Below are positions 41,669-52,177 of a stretch of DNA of 64,000 nucleotides, one piece after another. Both the position numbers and the translations under genes were made by a program. Location of the stretch: positions 8,699,224 to 8,763,223 of the forward strand of contig CAJINV010000002.1 of NCBI GenBank assembly GCA_905178155.1, given 5' to 3'. This stretch comes from Amoebophrya sp. A120. Its lineage: Eukaryota; Sar; Dinophyceae; Syndiniales; Amoebophryaceae. Under the pieces are notes generated by a model. It was given only the letters and a program-made list of their open reading frames with translations. It had not been told where the DNA came from and ran no database searches. Every line of letters begins with the position of its first letter. Within the stretch, counting starts at the first letter, position 1.

Positions 41669-44556
41669 CTAAAGCCCCCTAAGCAACATGGCAACATCCA
41701 ATAAATCATCTTCTTGCAACAGAAGATTATCATACCGCACGCCCAACTGGTCTTGCACCTGGCGTTTCAAATTCATGTCGTCCGGTTTCAGCCACTGGGC
41801 CCGCACCCACTCCGCGTGCTCCACGTCGTGACTCAGAGTGCACCACCGGTACGCACAGCAGCCGGAGTTAAAGTAGGGACAGGGGGTCATCTTCGCGGGC
41901 CCGTTCGATTCCTTGAACTCCTTGTCCTTGGAAATCATATGGATTGTAAAAATGTCTGGGTCTGGAAACTTGTGATGCTGGGTGGCGTATCACGAGGAGG
42001 CCACAAGTGCTGGCTCAGCATGACAAGCTTCTGAGCTTCTAGGTGTTGCCTACTCTGCATGACAAACAGCGTTTCTGCATGACAGAAAATTGGGGCTCTT
42101 GGGTAATGTGCATGACAAATTTACGAGTCATGTGAGACAAGCATGACAAACTTGCATTCTTCCAGACCCAGACATTTTTACAGTTGATAAATCAGGACCT
42201 TGTACGAGGTGTGAAACGGGTGTTGCTGGTGGTGGTTGCCGTGGTGCATGCCACCCGCGGCGCCACCCCTATCCTGTGCAAAAGTATCGTAGTCGTACTA
42301 ATTGCAAACATGCATGACAAATCTCCTTCCTAAAGTAAAACAGCATTACAAATTCCACTTTTCTTCTTGCCAAAATTTGTGATGCAATTTATACTAGTCC
42401 GATATTTTTGCAATGCATAACCCCCAGCGGAAAACAACGAGTATTTCGACGCCACGTCTCCCGCCCCGGCAGCCCCCGCGAGCGCGTGGTGCAGCAACTG
42501 CTGCTGCGCCGCGTGCAGCTGCAGGTGCTTCAGCTGCGCGGCGGCCAGGTGCTGCTGGTTCAGCTGCTGCGCAAAGTTGTTCATGGTAGTTTGGTGGTGC
42601 GCCGCCTGCTGTAATTGTTGTCCCCCGGTGGCCGTACCCGTGAGGTTACTGGCCGGACCACCTCCGGTCGTGGTCGTAGCAGCCGGACCATTTGTCGCAC
42701 CACGGGCGTGATTTCCACCGGAATTCGCGACGGCAGACGCGGGGCACCGCTTCATCTTCAGCGGGGAGATCGTCAGATACTCGTCGTCATCTTCAGGCTT
42801 GATGGTGCTTCCAGTGGAAGTCACGTTGTTCAACAGCTCATCGTTGGAAGAGATTTTGTCGAAGATGCTCTGCGCGGAAGTCTTGTCTTCCACCAGCACG
42901 CCGCAATCCACCACGACATTCGGCGCACCGCTTTGCGGCTATGCGTTGCAAAATAATCGAGTTCTAGAATACTTTGAAACTACTGCAAGCCTAGAATACA
43001 AATGTTTTCTGCTCATATCAAAAAGTGCAATGTGACATGCTAGATCAGCTAGAGCATTTAGATTCGTAAACATGCACGATGATAATTGCAAGAAGACTCA
43101 GTACAATTACGTCGATACTTTTGCGCATGATAGCATCTGCGAGGAGGAAATTTCCGGCGAGTAGCTGACCGTCGGCGAGTCCGCAGTATCAAATGCAAAT
43201 ATGTCTTAGTCTGGAATAAAGCTCTAATGGTAGCCTGCGACTGATGCGCGCACTGCAGTACGCAGCCAAGCATGCCAAGTTTTCTTTGCGCTGGTATGCG
43301 TTGCGTATTTTGCATGGCAGACTTCATGTTTGATCCATGACAGTTATTGATCCAAGTAGATCATGACCAGCATGACAGATCTTGCGATCTTCCCGACTTG
43401 GACCTATTTGCACCGGTGGATACGCACCCTCGATCTGCAACTGGTCTTCCTGGTAGGAGCTAGTGGTCACGGAATTCGAAGCATTGGTTTTCGCGGAGGT
43501 CGACGCCTTGGAGTAGTTTTTGGTCGGAACTGTAGCACCTCCCGCGGTACCAGCATTGCCAGTGGCCGCGCCGTGTTGGGGCAACAGTGGCACCGGCGGC
43601 TCGTATCCGCTGCTGATCAGGGGGTTCGCCGGCGTCGCCGGCGGGTACACGGTGGAATCGTAGCCCGTCACGGAGTGTTGGTCGTAGGGAGAACCACTCG
43701 CACAACTGCCCGGGTAGGCTTGCTGCAAAAATTGCTGCAGTTGCTGGGGGTCCTGCTGCAGTAAGTGCTCCATGCCGCCGGTGGACGCCGTACGGGTCGG
43801 GTCCGAGGGGTCCACAACTCCCTGCATCATGTTCGCCAGAAAATTGTCCTGAGCAAGGTTGCCTTGTGGTCCACCCGACAAACCCGCCGCGTTCGGAAAT
43901 CCAGCGGCCATCATGCTGCTCTGCGCGGCCGCGGCGGCAGCCGCAGCGTCCAGCGAAGCGTTGCCCGTCGACGCACCAAAACCGGTTGCAGCCGCCGCGG
44001 CCCCGGCTCCCGCCGCCGCACCGCCGGCCAGCAGGGCCGGGTTCATCATCCGCAACTGGTTCAACCGCATCAACTGCAGCTGCAAATACGGCGGTAACTG
44101 CTGCTGCGCGCCGTCGGCAGCCGAAGAACGGGCCTGCAACAATTGCATCATGGTCAGGTACTGCTGTTGTGCCTGCAGGTTCATCAAATACGCGTGCTGC
44201 TGCAGCTGCACCGCGGACAGCTGCTGCTGCGAGGTCGGGTCCTGAAACTGCTGCAGCTGCTGCAATAACTGGGCCGGATCGGCCTGCCCAGGGTTCGACA
44301 CACCGGTAGAAGCCGGAAGGACACCCGCTCCGCCAGCTTGCAAGGTGTACAGCGCGGACGGGTCAGTTGTTCCGGCCGTCGCCGCGGCCATCAATTCGTC
44401 CAGCTGCGTCGCGGTCATTGCGCCCGCGGCCGCAAGGTGCTGCTGAGCACCCGCGGCGGTCGTGGTCTCCTGCTGCACGGCGGTCGCGCACTGCGAGTTG
44501 GTAATGTCCAAGCCTGGAGGGGCTGAGATTTTCTTGCTCATCCTCGTTGCAGTCAT
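41669..44556 (-). CDS. CCCH zinc-finger protein with Q/A-rich prion-like N terminus
   Basis: ATG at 44556 (MTATRMSKKISAPPGLDITN). Five exons: 44556-43423, 43181-43133 (49 nt), 42934-42420, 42264-42190 (75 nt) and 41932-41669, total 679 codons with stop. All four introns are introners. The C-terminal finger reads C609-x6-C616-x5-C622-x3-H626 (CPYFNSGCCAYRWCTLSH), a CCCH class normally binding AU-rich RNA or mRNA tails. The N-terminal 560 residues are Gln, Ala, Gly-rich with many LQQLQQF-type repeats and a PPGL motif near residue 14. A short folded segment (VLVEDKTSAQSIFDKISSND) lies between. A role in mRNA metabolism is inferred only from the finger and composition. Confidence 0.8.
41938..42189. 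mobile_element. introner A3 (252 bp)
   Basis: Family A ends (TATGGATTGTAAAAATGTCT at the left; complement at the right). TSD AATCA lies at 41933-41937 and 42190-42194. Removal joins TSYKVLI to SKDKEF in phase 0, bringing the zinc finger into frame. It contains several GCATGACAAA copies. Confidence 0.92.
42270..42419. mobile_element. introner C3 (150 bp, shortest)
   Basis: Family C ends (TATCCTGTGCAAAAGTATCG at the left; complement of TATGCATTGCAAAAATATCG at the right). TSD ACCCC lies at 42265-42269 and 42420-42424. Removal joins FSAGG to GAAGGMHH in phase 0. GCATGACAAATC and ATTTGTGATGC are inside. TIRs make up a large part of its length. Confidence 0.9.
42940..43132. mobile_element. introner C4 (193 bp)
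   Basis: Ends are TATGCGTTGCAAAATAATCG at the left and the complement of TATCATGCGCAAAAGTATCG at the right. The TSD has decayed: GCGGC (42935-42939) against GCATC (43133-43137). Removal still joins SSSQM to QSGAPNVV in frame, so the exon boundaries are firm. TGTGACATGC lies inside. The poor TSD suggests an older insertion. Confidence 0.8.
43187..43422. mobile_element. introner A4 (236 bp)
   Basis: Diverged family A ends (TATCAAATGCAAATATGTCT at the left; right end with several changes). TSD is CGCAG at 43182-43186 and CGCAC at 43423-43427. Removal joins LQIEGA to DSPTVSYS in phase 0. TIR and TSD changes suggest it is older than A2, A3 and A5. Confidence 0.85.
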
Positions 44557-45344
44557 CCTACTTCTAGGTTTCCATCAAAGAGACTGCTCCACTTGCAAAA
44601 CACAAACAAGTTTTACTTGCGTTGGAATTTAGAAGTGCTCGTCGTGTTTCATCAACGAAAATCTACCGAATTTCGCCACTAATTGTCAATCAGATTTGCA
44701 ATTGATGGCTTTCATCAAATTGCAGAGGAGTATCACGTGTCTACTTACCATGTCGGGAGCATCATTGCAGCTTATTTTGGCGCAAAACTATTTTTCAAAA
44801 AGTGCACTCCTTTGGCCGTTTGCGTTTGAATCACTCTCATCAAAAGAATTGTCGCGACTTTAAAACCTTGCCCTTTTAGGCGTTGAGATGCCTCAACTTC
44901 TCTCGATCTCGAAAAAGCTCAATTACAACGGATGTCCACAAGAATGAACCCTCTGCAGAGGCGCTCACGCTTTGGCAGAAGTGTCGTCTCTCGTATCAAT
45001 AAACTCAACGAAACTAGAAGACAATCTCAACAAACGAGCCCGCATCAACCAGAGCATTCCACTGGCAGCACGGGAACTGCAAGACTTCCTCGCTGTCTTA
45101 ACTGCAAAACTTTTGGCTCTTTTCTTGATCGTCGATGCTCGACCTTTACAGTCAGAAGGAGCTTCGACGCGCCGGTGTGTGGTTCTTTAGTCGCCGCGCT
45201 CTGCAGCTGTTCTTCGACATCGAGTCACAGTCTGTCAGCACGTACTGATTCTGGTATTCTCAGAAAAAAAAAAACTCTAGTGGCGGACAGTTCAGTTTTC
45301 ACTTTCAGTTCGTACACATCAAGCACTTTTTCAATCGAACCTGG
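44557..45344. other. intergenic spacer
   Basis: About 790 bases. A plus-strand ORF (44932-45396) is Ser/Arg-rich, overlaps the 3' end of the acetyltransferase gene and has no motif; it is judged a shadow. Nothing else is recognised. Confidence 0.45.
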
Positions 45345-48073
45345 TCAAAACAGTCGCCACACCGAGTCTCTCGACTGTCGTCGCTTGAATTTGTAGTAGA
45401 GCTCGCAGGGGCGACGTAGAACTAAGACCACTGCAAGCCAAATCAACACCAAAACCCACCGGGGCCAATGGAGCTCGACATCCGGTTGTGGCTTGGGATT
45501 CGCGTAGAAAGCTAGGCTGTCGGATATTGTCTCTTGCTGAAGGAGGGCCTGCTCATTGGTGGAAACGCTTTCGTCGTGTCCGATTAGCATGCTAGAACTT
45601 CTGCTTGCGTTGATGTTGATATTTCCTGCTAATACTTCCAGTAAGTACTTCTGATGCCGCTTTTTGTAGACGTACACCTTCGCACCCGTCGCTAAAACTC
45701 CGAGTAACATGTAGTGGAACACGTAGAAGAACAGGGGCACGGACCCGAAACAGAAGAGAAAGGTGGTCAACTCCGCCTTGCACTGCTTGAAGATTTGCCT
45801 CTCCTCGAGGCAAAACCGCCCAAAATTTCCCAGGATGTGAGTGATGAGGTGCAGCACGTTCGTGAAGGACTTCAGCAAGCATTTGGGGAAAAAGCACCAG
45901 CGGCTGCCGATGGACACGTGATCGAGTTCTTCTTGCCCTGTTGACGTGGCTCCTCCTGCCGTGTAGAAATTATCGTTGTATATCTCGTCGTTCTGGTAGT
46001 AGTTGTTCGCATCCAGATGGTCCCCCGTCCTGACATGCAAGTCGTCCGTCACCGCGACAACTTCAACACTTTGCAGATTGGTATTGTTTCTTTGTGCGTC
46101 CACCACACCAGAAGGCTGCCGAGCTTCCGCCTGTCCGGTCATGACGAGGTGCTCCCTGGCGTCGAGAAACGGCATTCGATTGGCTGATGACGCGGTTGAG
46201 GAGACGACCGAGTCCAGTGTCAGTTGCTGCGATTCGTTCCCGGAAGATGTTGAACTGGAAGAGTTGCTAGAAGAGGTCGTTGTATCGAGCACATTCTGTG
46301 GCTGTTTTCTCCTCTTTTCCACTTGGTGCTTCCCGCTGTCGTAGCAAAACAGCCACCACAAAACGAAATTCACCCCTGCAGTGAACAACAAATACGCCAG
46401 ATCCGGCGGGTATTTGCAGAACGTGAACATGCCGCGGAAGGGACTGTCGTACTCCCCGCGCGGGTAGCCGCGAAAGTTGAAGTACTTCTCCAAATCCCAC
46501 AACTCCGCTTTCTCACTCCCGAAAATTTGTTTCACAATCGCGTTGATCCGGAATCTGACGAAGAAAAAAACGGTCAGCAGCTGTAGTCCGATGATCGCGA
46601 GCAGGGATTCCAGGTAGAAAAACCGCCCGCTGCCGCTCGCGTTCGTATTTCGGCTGCTCCGCCCGTTCCGGAGGATGCGCAGCGAGGTTTGGCTGGAGCT
46701 GCTGGTGCCGACGTAGGTGTCGTTGCTGGCCGTGTCAAAGTAGATGCCCAGGAACTTCTTCTGTTGAAAAAGCACGCCGATACACATCCCGAGAAACACC
46801 AACGAAACCCAGGGGAACAGCGGGTACGCGACGACGCCGAAGCTCGTGCGCCCGGGGAGTACCAGAAACCGCAACAAAATCTCCTGAAACGTCTCCGCCG
46901 GGTAGAACGCCTTGGGCCACGCCGAGTCTCCGTCGCTCGGGTTGCCGTTTTGCGCCTCCACGATGAGGTAAGAGGAGGTGGCGAGCACGGAGACCGCGAG
47001 GAGAACCATCAGCAAAACGCCCGCTTTTGTCCCGTTCTTGTTCGTCCCCGTCGCGACCAGGGGCGCGAACAAGCCGGCGAGCATCATGGACAAGCCCAGG
47101 CCGACCAGCACCTGCCAAATGCCGATGAGCGGGAACCACTTCAGCTATCAAATGTAAAAGTGTCTGGGTCTGGAAGAGTCATGCTGTTTTTGCATGACAA
47201 AGAAGGTCTGGCATGGAAGCTCTAGCATAACAGGTTTCGAGAGGCTTCCGCAATGCCGAACCCGCATGCCAAATCCCCCATTTTGGTGACACAAAGTGGG
47301 CAGCTTTTGCTACCTTTGCATGAGAGATTTTTCTGTGTTCTAAAATGCGCATCACAAGTTGTTCGGATCCTTCGCGACCCAGACATTTTTGCAGTCCATA
47401 TCAGCAGGACCGGGTCAATGTTCGGGCCGAAAGGCGAGGGGATGTCGCGCACACCGAGTACGTAGTAGAAAACCCACATGTATCCCGCCTCGCAGATGTT
47501 GATCAACCGGCCGCACAGGATGAGAATCAGGCCGCGAATCAAAAAGTATTTCCGCACATACCCCTCCATGGTATTCACGGCAAAGTCCGGCATCGTGCCC
47601 CGCTCCAGCGTGCTCTTCGTCCACAGAAACATGCCGATGCCCATGGTCAAGAAAAACCCCGGGGCGCAGACGTGAGAGACAAACCGGCAGAAAAACTCGA
47701 CGCGGCTGTGGTCGTAGGTTTTGAACTTCCCGCTCCACATCTCGCCACCGGCGTCCTCCGTGTGCTTCGTGAGCAAAAATTCCTGCGTGTGGTCCCAGGC
47801 CATCAATAACATGATCAAGCCGCGAAACACGTCCATGGACCAAATGCGAGCCGTTGAGGAACGCTCGGCGGTGGTGGAGGTGCGGGTGAGAAAAAATGGA
47901 GGCGCTTGTGGCTGTTGCGTCGGTGCACCAGGCAGCAGGGACGAGGGTGCTGGTGGGGTAGCTTGTTCCGTATCGGTCGGAAGAGCTTGTTGTGTAGGAG
48001 TGATGCGCGTGCTTCCGGCATCGATAGGGGTACTAGCGGCCCTACCATCTCCACTGCGGTTCTGCGAGTTCAT
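45345..48073 (-). CDS. HGSNAT-like / DUF1624-type membrane acetyltransferase
   Basis: 822 residues from ATG 48073 (MNSQNRSGDGRAASTPIDAG), stop TGA. Exons are 48073-47401 and 47140-45345; removing introner 47146-47400 with one TSD copy joins DPVLL to KWFPLIGIW in phase. After a polar N terminus, the family's opening motif appears: SMDVFRGLIMLLMAWDHTQE (D81-x-x-R-G, D94-H95). It is followed by about ten hydrophobic segments, such as HVCAPGFFLTMGIGMFLWT, VLVGLGLSMMLAGLFAPLV, VLLMVLLAVSVLA and LESLLAIIGLQLLTVFFFV. The family's known member transfers acetyl groups across the lysosomal membrane to heparan glucosamine; bacterial members are uncharacterised. The substrate here is unknown. A long Ser/Thr-rich loop with an acidic stretch lies before the last membrane segments. 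Confidence 0.72.
47146..47400. mobile_element. introner A5 (255 bp)
   Basis: Family A ends (TATCAAATGTAAAAGTGTCT at the left; right end with AGACATTTTTGCAG). TSD TCAGC lies at 47141-47145 and 47401-47405. Removal is in frame within a predicted membrane region of the acetyltransferase. Inside are GTCATGCTG and GCATGACAAAG. Confidence 0.92.
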
Positions 48074-49147
48074 TTTAGTCAAGATGACGATTGATGTCGG
48101 TGATCTTTAGGACTAGATAATTATTATCATACTTTCTTCACTTGAGATAAGAGAGGCTATGGGCTCGGACATGAGAAGTTCTCCAGGTTGCGGGAGGCAC
48201 AACCAGTAAGAGACAAAAGTTCGGGCAGTTTGGAAGCACGCGGTTTTACTTCTCGAACTAAATACGGGTAGCATTCAACATTTTCTTCGCTTCTTTTTTT
48301 AGAATTGGGGGCTGTTCTGCGTTGCGACGTCACAACGCGGCGGTTGGAAACTTCTCAGCTTCAAGTAGAACAGACGAAGATAATAAATCCGATACTGACC
48401 TCTTAACTCACAGACACAGGCTGACGCTGATGTGGCCGCTTACATATAGCACCGGCTCTCGTCTCGTGCTCATCGGTCCCCAAAGTCATACATATAGAAG
48501 TTGGATCGCAATAAATCGCTCGACAGAGTTTTGCCTTGTACTAGTTGACCTCGCTCGGCAGAGAGAAAAAGAACGCCGACACGCACGGCGGTCGGGTTCT
48601 TCTTGCTGTGAAAATCTACTTTCACGGAACATACAAATCACTACACTCGTGTTAGTATTGCAGAACTGCATCGCGCTTGTGTGCCGTCTTTGGAACAAAA
48701 TTTCACAAAATGTGGCAGAGGACACGATGCGGATGCCCAAACCACAATGCCACACATGAAGAACATCATCACGGCCAGCTCTTTAATTTGCCAATACCGA
48801 TGTGGACCCAACGAAAGGCCGCGCCCTCTTCTGGTAATATGGACGTCTACTTCACTTCTCTGCTTTCATTTCTTGCCGAGGCGGGGCCATGCAGTCCCTG
48901 TTCAATCATCCGGTTTGTGCTAGAGGAAGTCGAAGATCGATACCCCTTAGCTCCGTTCTCTTTTTCATCATACTTAAGCGTATGCGTATGACAGCAGTAT
49001 CCGTTAGTACTCTGCTAGTCGAGCAGTTGTTCTCTATTCGGACGGACGAGTAACTACTTCTCGGCTTGTTGTACTACAGTCGAACCCTACTCCTCTGAAA
49101 ACGGAGCGTGAGGCTCGATCTTCAAATGTATCTTGATTTTTACACAG
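48074..49147. other. intergenic spacer
   Basis: About 1.1 kb upstream of the acetyltransferase. Plus-strand ORFs (48322-48759, 48677-48991) overlap each other in different frames and are not convincing. Confidence 0.4.
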
Positions 49148-50688
49148 GGCTCGGGTGTCGTCGAGGTTGTTTCGAAAATTGGTGCAAACAAGACAGCATG
49201 CGTACGGACCTTGAAAACTAGAAATCGTGGACATTCATCTTTATCTTTGGTGTTTAGGGGTCTTTTACTAAAAGAAAAAAGAACCAAACAGAAAAAGACG
49301 TATATTATCATATTTTTTTTTCCTCATTGGGTTACTGCCACATCACACACACATACTCACGTTCCTTTCCGAAATATTACATTCGTAGAGTACATTGTTC
49401 CCGCCGTACTTAACAGATCATGACTTCTACCTAGGTAACATGCGAAGTGTCAATTTCTAATATTTTTCTACAAGTACACTTTCGAGACAAGAATCAAGAT
49501 GCTCGTGAAATTGACGTTGTAACGGAAATATTTGGAACAAGAAGAACGCTTTTTGTGCACATCTTTCGTAAGTCTAAGTTTGTTCGTCGTTCGTACTTGC
49601 ATTTTTCCGTGAAACCGAGAGATAGTGGCAGAGCTGAGTTTGCGTGACATGAAATATGAAATAAACCTAAAAGAAGTGAGAGTTACATCATTAGCAAAGG
49701 TCCGTCCTTGTAGAGCTCATTGCAACAAGTCAAAAGCCATGCATAGACTCGACGTCCCTCACACTAGAAGACGATAATCGAACTTCTTTTCTGCCTTACT
49801 GCAGGGCGCACAAATATTATTGGGGGATATCTAACTAAATCGTTTACCTTTTCGGTTGTTTTCCGTTGTGCATCTAGTCGGCAACTGCCACGACCTCCCG
49901 GGATAAACTAGACAAAAGTCGCTCTTGTTCCCTGCGTCATTCTTCACATTCGCACCCCGTCGCGGCGTACCTCGCGGCGCCCGGCGAAGGAGAAAATGCA
50001 AACACAACATCAGATATACAAAAGTCATTTTTTTTGCACAGGACTACAACGTCAAGATCTTGTGGCCCTACATCACGTGTACGTTCCTTGCTTCATTCAA
50101 CGCCGCGGCTTACGCGTTGGATACCAAATACCTACAACGAAACGGAACGGCTCTAGTCAAGTTGACAGAAATGACCTGTATTGGCTTTATCAGAAACGAA
50201 AAATCAATCAACTGTTTTGATTTTGGATTCAGAAATTTGATTGTAGTAAATTCATAGCTTTATTTTCGAAGTAAAAGTTGTCAGAAGTATGAGTATCGTA
50301 TCACAAACAGAATTCGCGAGAAGCTGCCAACGCGTCTTGGCCGCTTGGAGTAAAGTGTCAAACTAGTATCAGAAGCAAAAGTAATCAGTTTTTCGTGCCC
50401 ATTGTACTTGTTATATATGATTTGTATCTAATGAAGTGATCTTTTTATTTTTGTACATGATAATGTTGAAAAAGACAAGCGCCACCCTGGATGACTGCTC
50501 GTGTGGTGTGCGTTCCGCTGAGAAAACACAAAGAATTTAAGAATGAAACATCTGCAAAAATCGAAGAAAGGTTCTTTTTGGACACCAAATCCAGTCGCTT
50601 CAAAAAGAACTGTGTTCTCGATTCCAGCAGGCTGAGTGTCGAAAATGCAGAAAAACTTTTCGAATACCAAATGAGCAACAACTTTTAA
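49148..50688 (+). CDS. possible plus-strand spliced gene, exons only partly placed
   Basis: Several short stretches look coding on the plus strand next to consensus splice sites. After TTTTTACACAG at 49147: GSGVVEVVSKIGANKTACVR. At 49473-49568: VHFRDKNQDAREIDVVTEIF, ending at a GTAAGT donor. After CTGCAG near 49804, in matching phase: RRTNIIGGYLTK. After TTTTTTTTGCACAG near 50042: DYNVKILWPYITCTFLASFN. At 50491-50688: LRKHKEFKNETSAKIEERFF to TAA. No family is recognised. If real, it would be the only well-supported plus-strand gene here. Exon joins were not all tested. Confidence 0.3.
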
Positions 50689-50904
50689 AATGGAAAACGC
50701 AACTAATGTTGAGACGTCTAGCAAAACTTCCGTGCGCCAGCACTCATTTCTAGCTAGAGCCCCTTGCTATGTTCTTTATCAGTTTCAGTATATGTAAGTA
50801 GAACTAGAAGTAGAAGTGGCATATTTCTACAATTTTCATTACAGTCAAAGTCAATTCTTTGTTTCATATGAGTTTTCACGAGGCCCCGTCGTCGGTTCTT
50901 AACA

Positions 50905-52149
50905 CTATCCACCCACGGCACCCTCGTCCACCCATTGCTTCAAGTTCATGGCGAGTGACATCACTTCCATTGCCGGTAGCAACTCCAAATACCCCGCATA
51001 CATCAAAATGAAGCTTCGTTCTTCCTCCGTCTCACCGAACTTATTGACAGTAGTACCAATTTCCGGTTCATCATCATGACCAGCATGATTCTCTGCTTGT
51101 TGCATTGGCGTCCGTGGATTTGTAGTGGGCAGCACGACTGGGTCTTGTTCGTCAGTGGGACGTTCGTCAGTGGGACGACCACCCGTAAAATCTGCCACTA
51201 AGCCTTCTTGACTCTGCTCGTGAAGCCGCTTCTGATGTTGAAATGCGTGAGACGAGTAGTGGTCGTCTGTCGGAAACATCAGGTTCGTTCCGGTTAGATT
51301 GTTGAAAATAAACGGCGTGTCCTCGCAAATATCCTCGAGGTACCGAGCCCGCGGACGTGGTACAGTTGTGGTTAACAGTGCCCCAGAGGAGTTCTTTGCT
51401 GCAGAAGTACTAGCCAGTGGAGTCGAAGAGATCGCATGTAAGGGTGCTTGCCGCCTGCTCAAAAAGCCTACTTTCTTCGCGGATGCACCTGGCTGCAGAC
51501 TGTCGCCGCTGGGTAGTTCGGCGCCATCGCTCATGTGTTGCATTTCGGGAAGGTTTCCTACCGTCCTGCTTTTGCCAGAACTTGTTATCGTGAGCAAAAA
51601 TCCCTCCTCCCCATATCGAAAAGGCACGTCTAAGAAAATTTGTTATGCTCATTTGTGACCTCAAATCATCTCTGTCTTGCAGGACCGAAACTACACAGGC
51701 TCCGCCGCATTCTGCAGGCGGTTTGTGATGCTGTTGGCCCTACAGACTAGGCGTCTGCCATGCTTACCGCCTAGCAGAAAACCTCTCTACTCAGGCTTAG
51801 TATAGGCCTGCAGTCCTCTCCAGCAAGACAAATCTGATTTGTGTACGCAAATCCAGCATCAGAAACTTCGTTTTGATATGGGGAGGGGGAATTTTTCCTT
51901 TTGATACTTGTTCCCTTGACTTCTGGTGAAAGACCGCTGTTGTAAATTCTTTCATCCACCTCCCGCTCCCTCGAAAAAGAAGAGAGAAAGTCGCGTTTCG
52001 GCAGCTTCTCCTGCAGATCATACTAGCATCCAGAGAAAAAACCTAGCACGCCGCATTCTTTTTTTGTATAATGATGATGTACCCAACTGTGGGGTCTATA
52101 CATGAAATTTAGAGTTCTGTCTCGTATGGCCGATGAAAAACCCTGCCAT
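50905..52149 (-). CDS. unknown 279-residue protein
   Basis: ATG at 52149 (MAGFFIGHTRQNSKFH). Exon 1 is 52149-52102, then a GT-AG intron 52023-52101 (GTATAG donor, CTAG acceptor, phase 0). Exon 2 is 52022-51912, then introner 51586-51906, and exon 3 is 51585-50905. The total is 840 nt with stop, exactly in frame; joins read SKFH/YDLQEKL and VKGTS/SGKSRTVG. The middle is Ser/Ala-rich. A folded piece (ARYLEDICEDTPFIFNNLTG) and a helical C terminus (ERSFILMYAGYLELLPAMEV, then MNLKQWVDEG) follow. A duplicated RPTDE lies in the linker. No domain is recognised. Confidence 0.65.
51586..51906. mobile_element. introner D2 (321 bp)
   Basis: Ends are TATCGTGAGCAAAAATCCC at the left and the complement of TATCAAAAGGAAAAATTCCC at the right, both continuing into a C-rich CTCCCCATATC. 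TSD CTTGT lies at 51581-51585 and 51907-51911. Removal joins VKGTS to SGKSR in frame. The C-rich half of the TIR resembles D1. ATTTGTTATGC and TTTGTGATGC are inside. Confidence 0.88.
52023..52101 (-). other. predicted canonical GT-AG intron
   Basis: 79 bp, donor CAT/GTATAG, acceptor CTAG/TATGAT, phase 0. It is needed because the exon 2 frame has a TAG immediately upstream and no ATG. Confidence 0.55.
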
Positions 52150-52177
52150 GGCCTCCCAATGACAGATTTTCTGCCTC

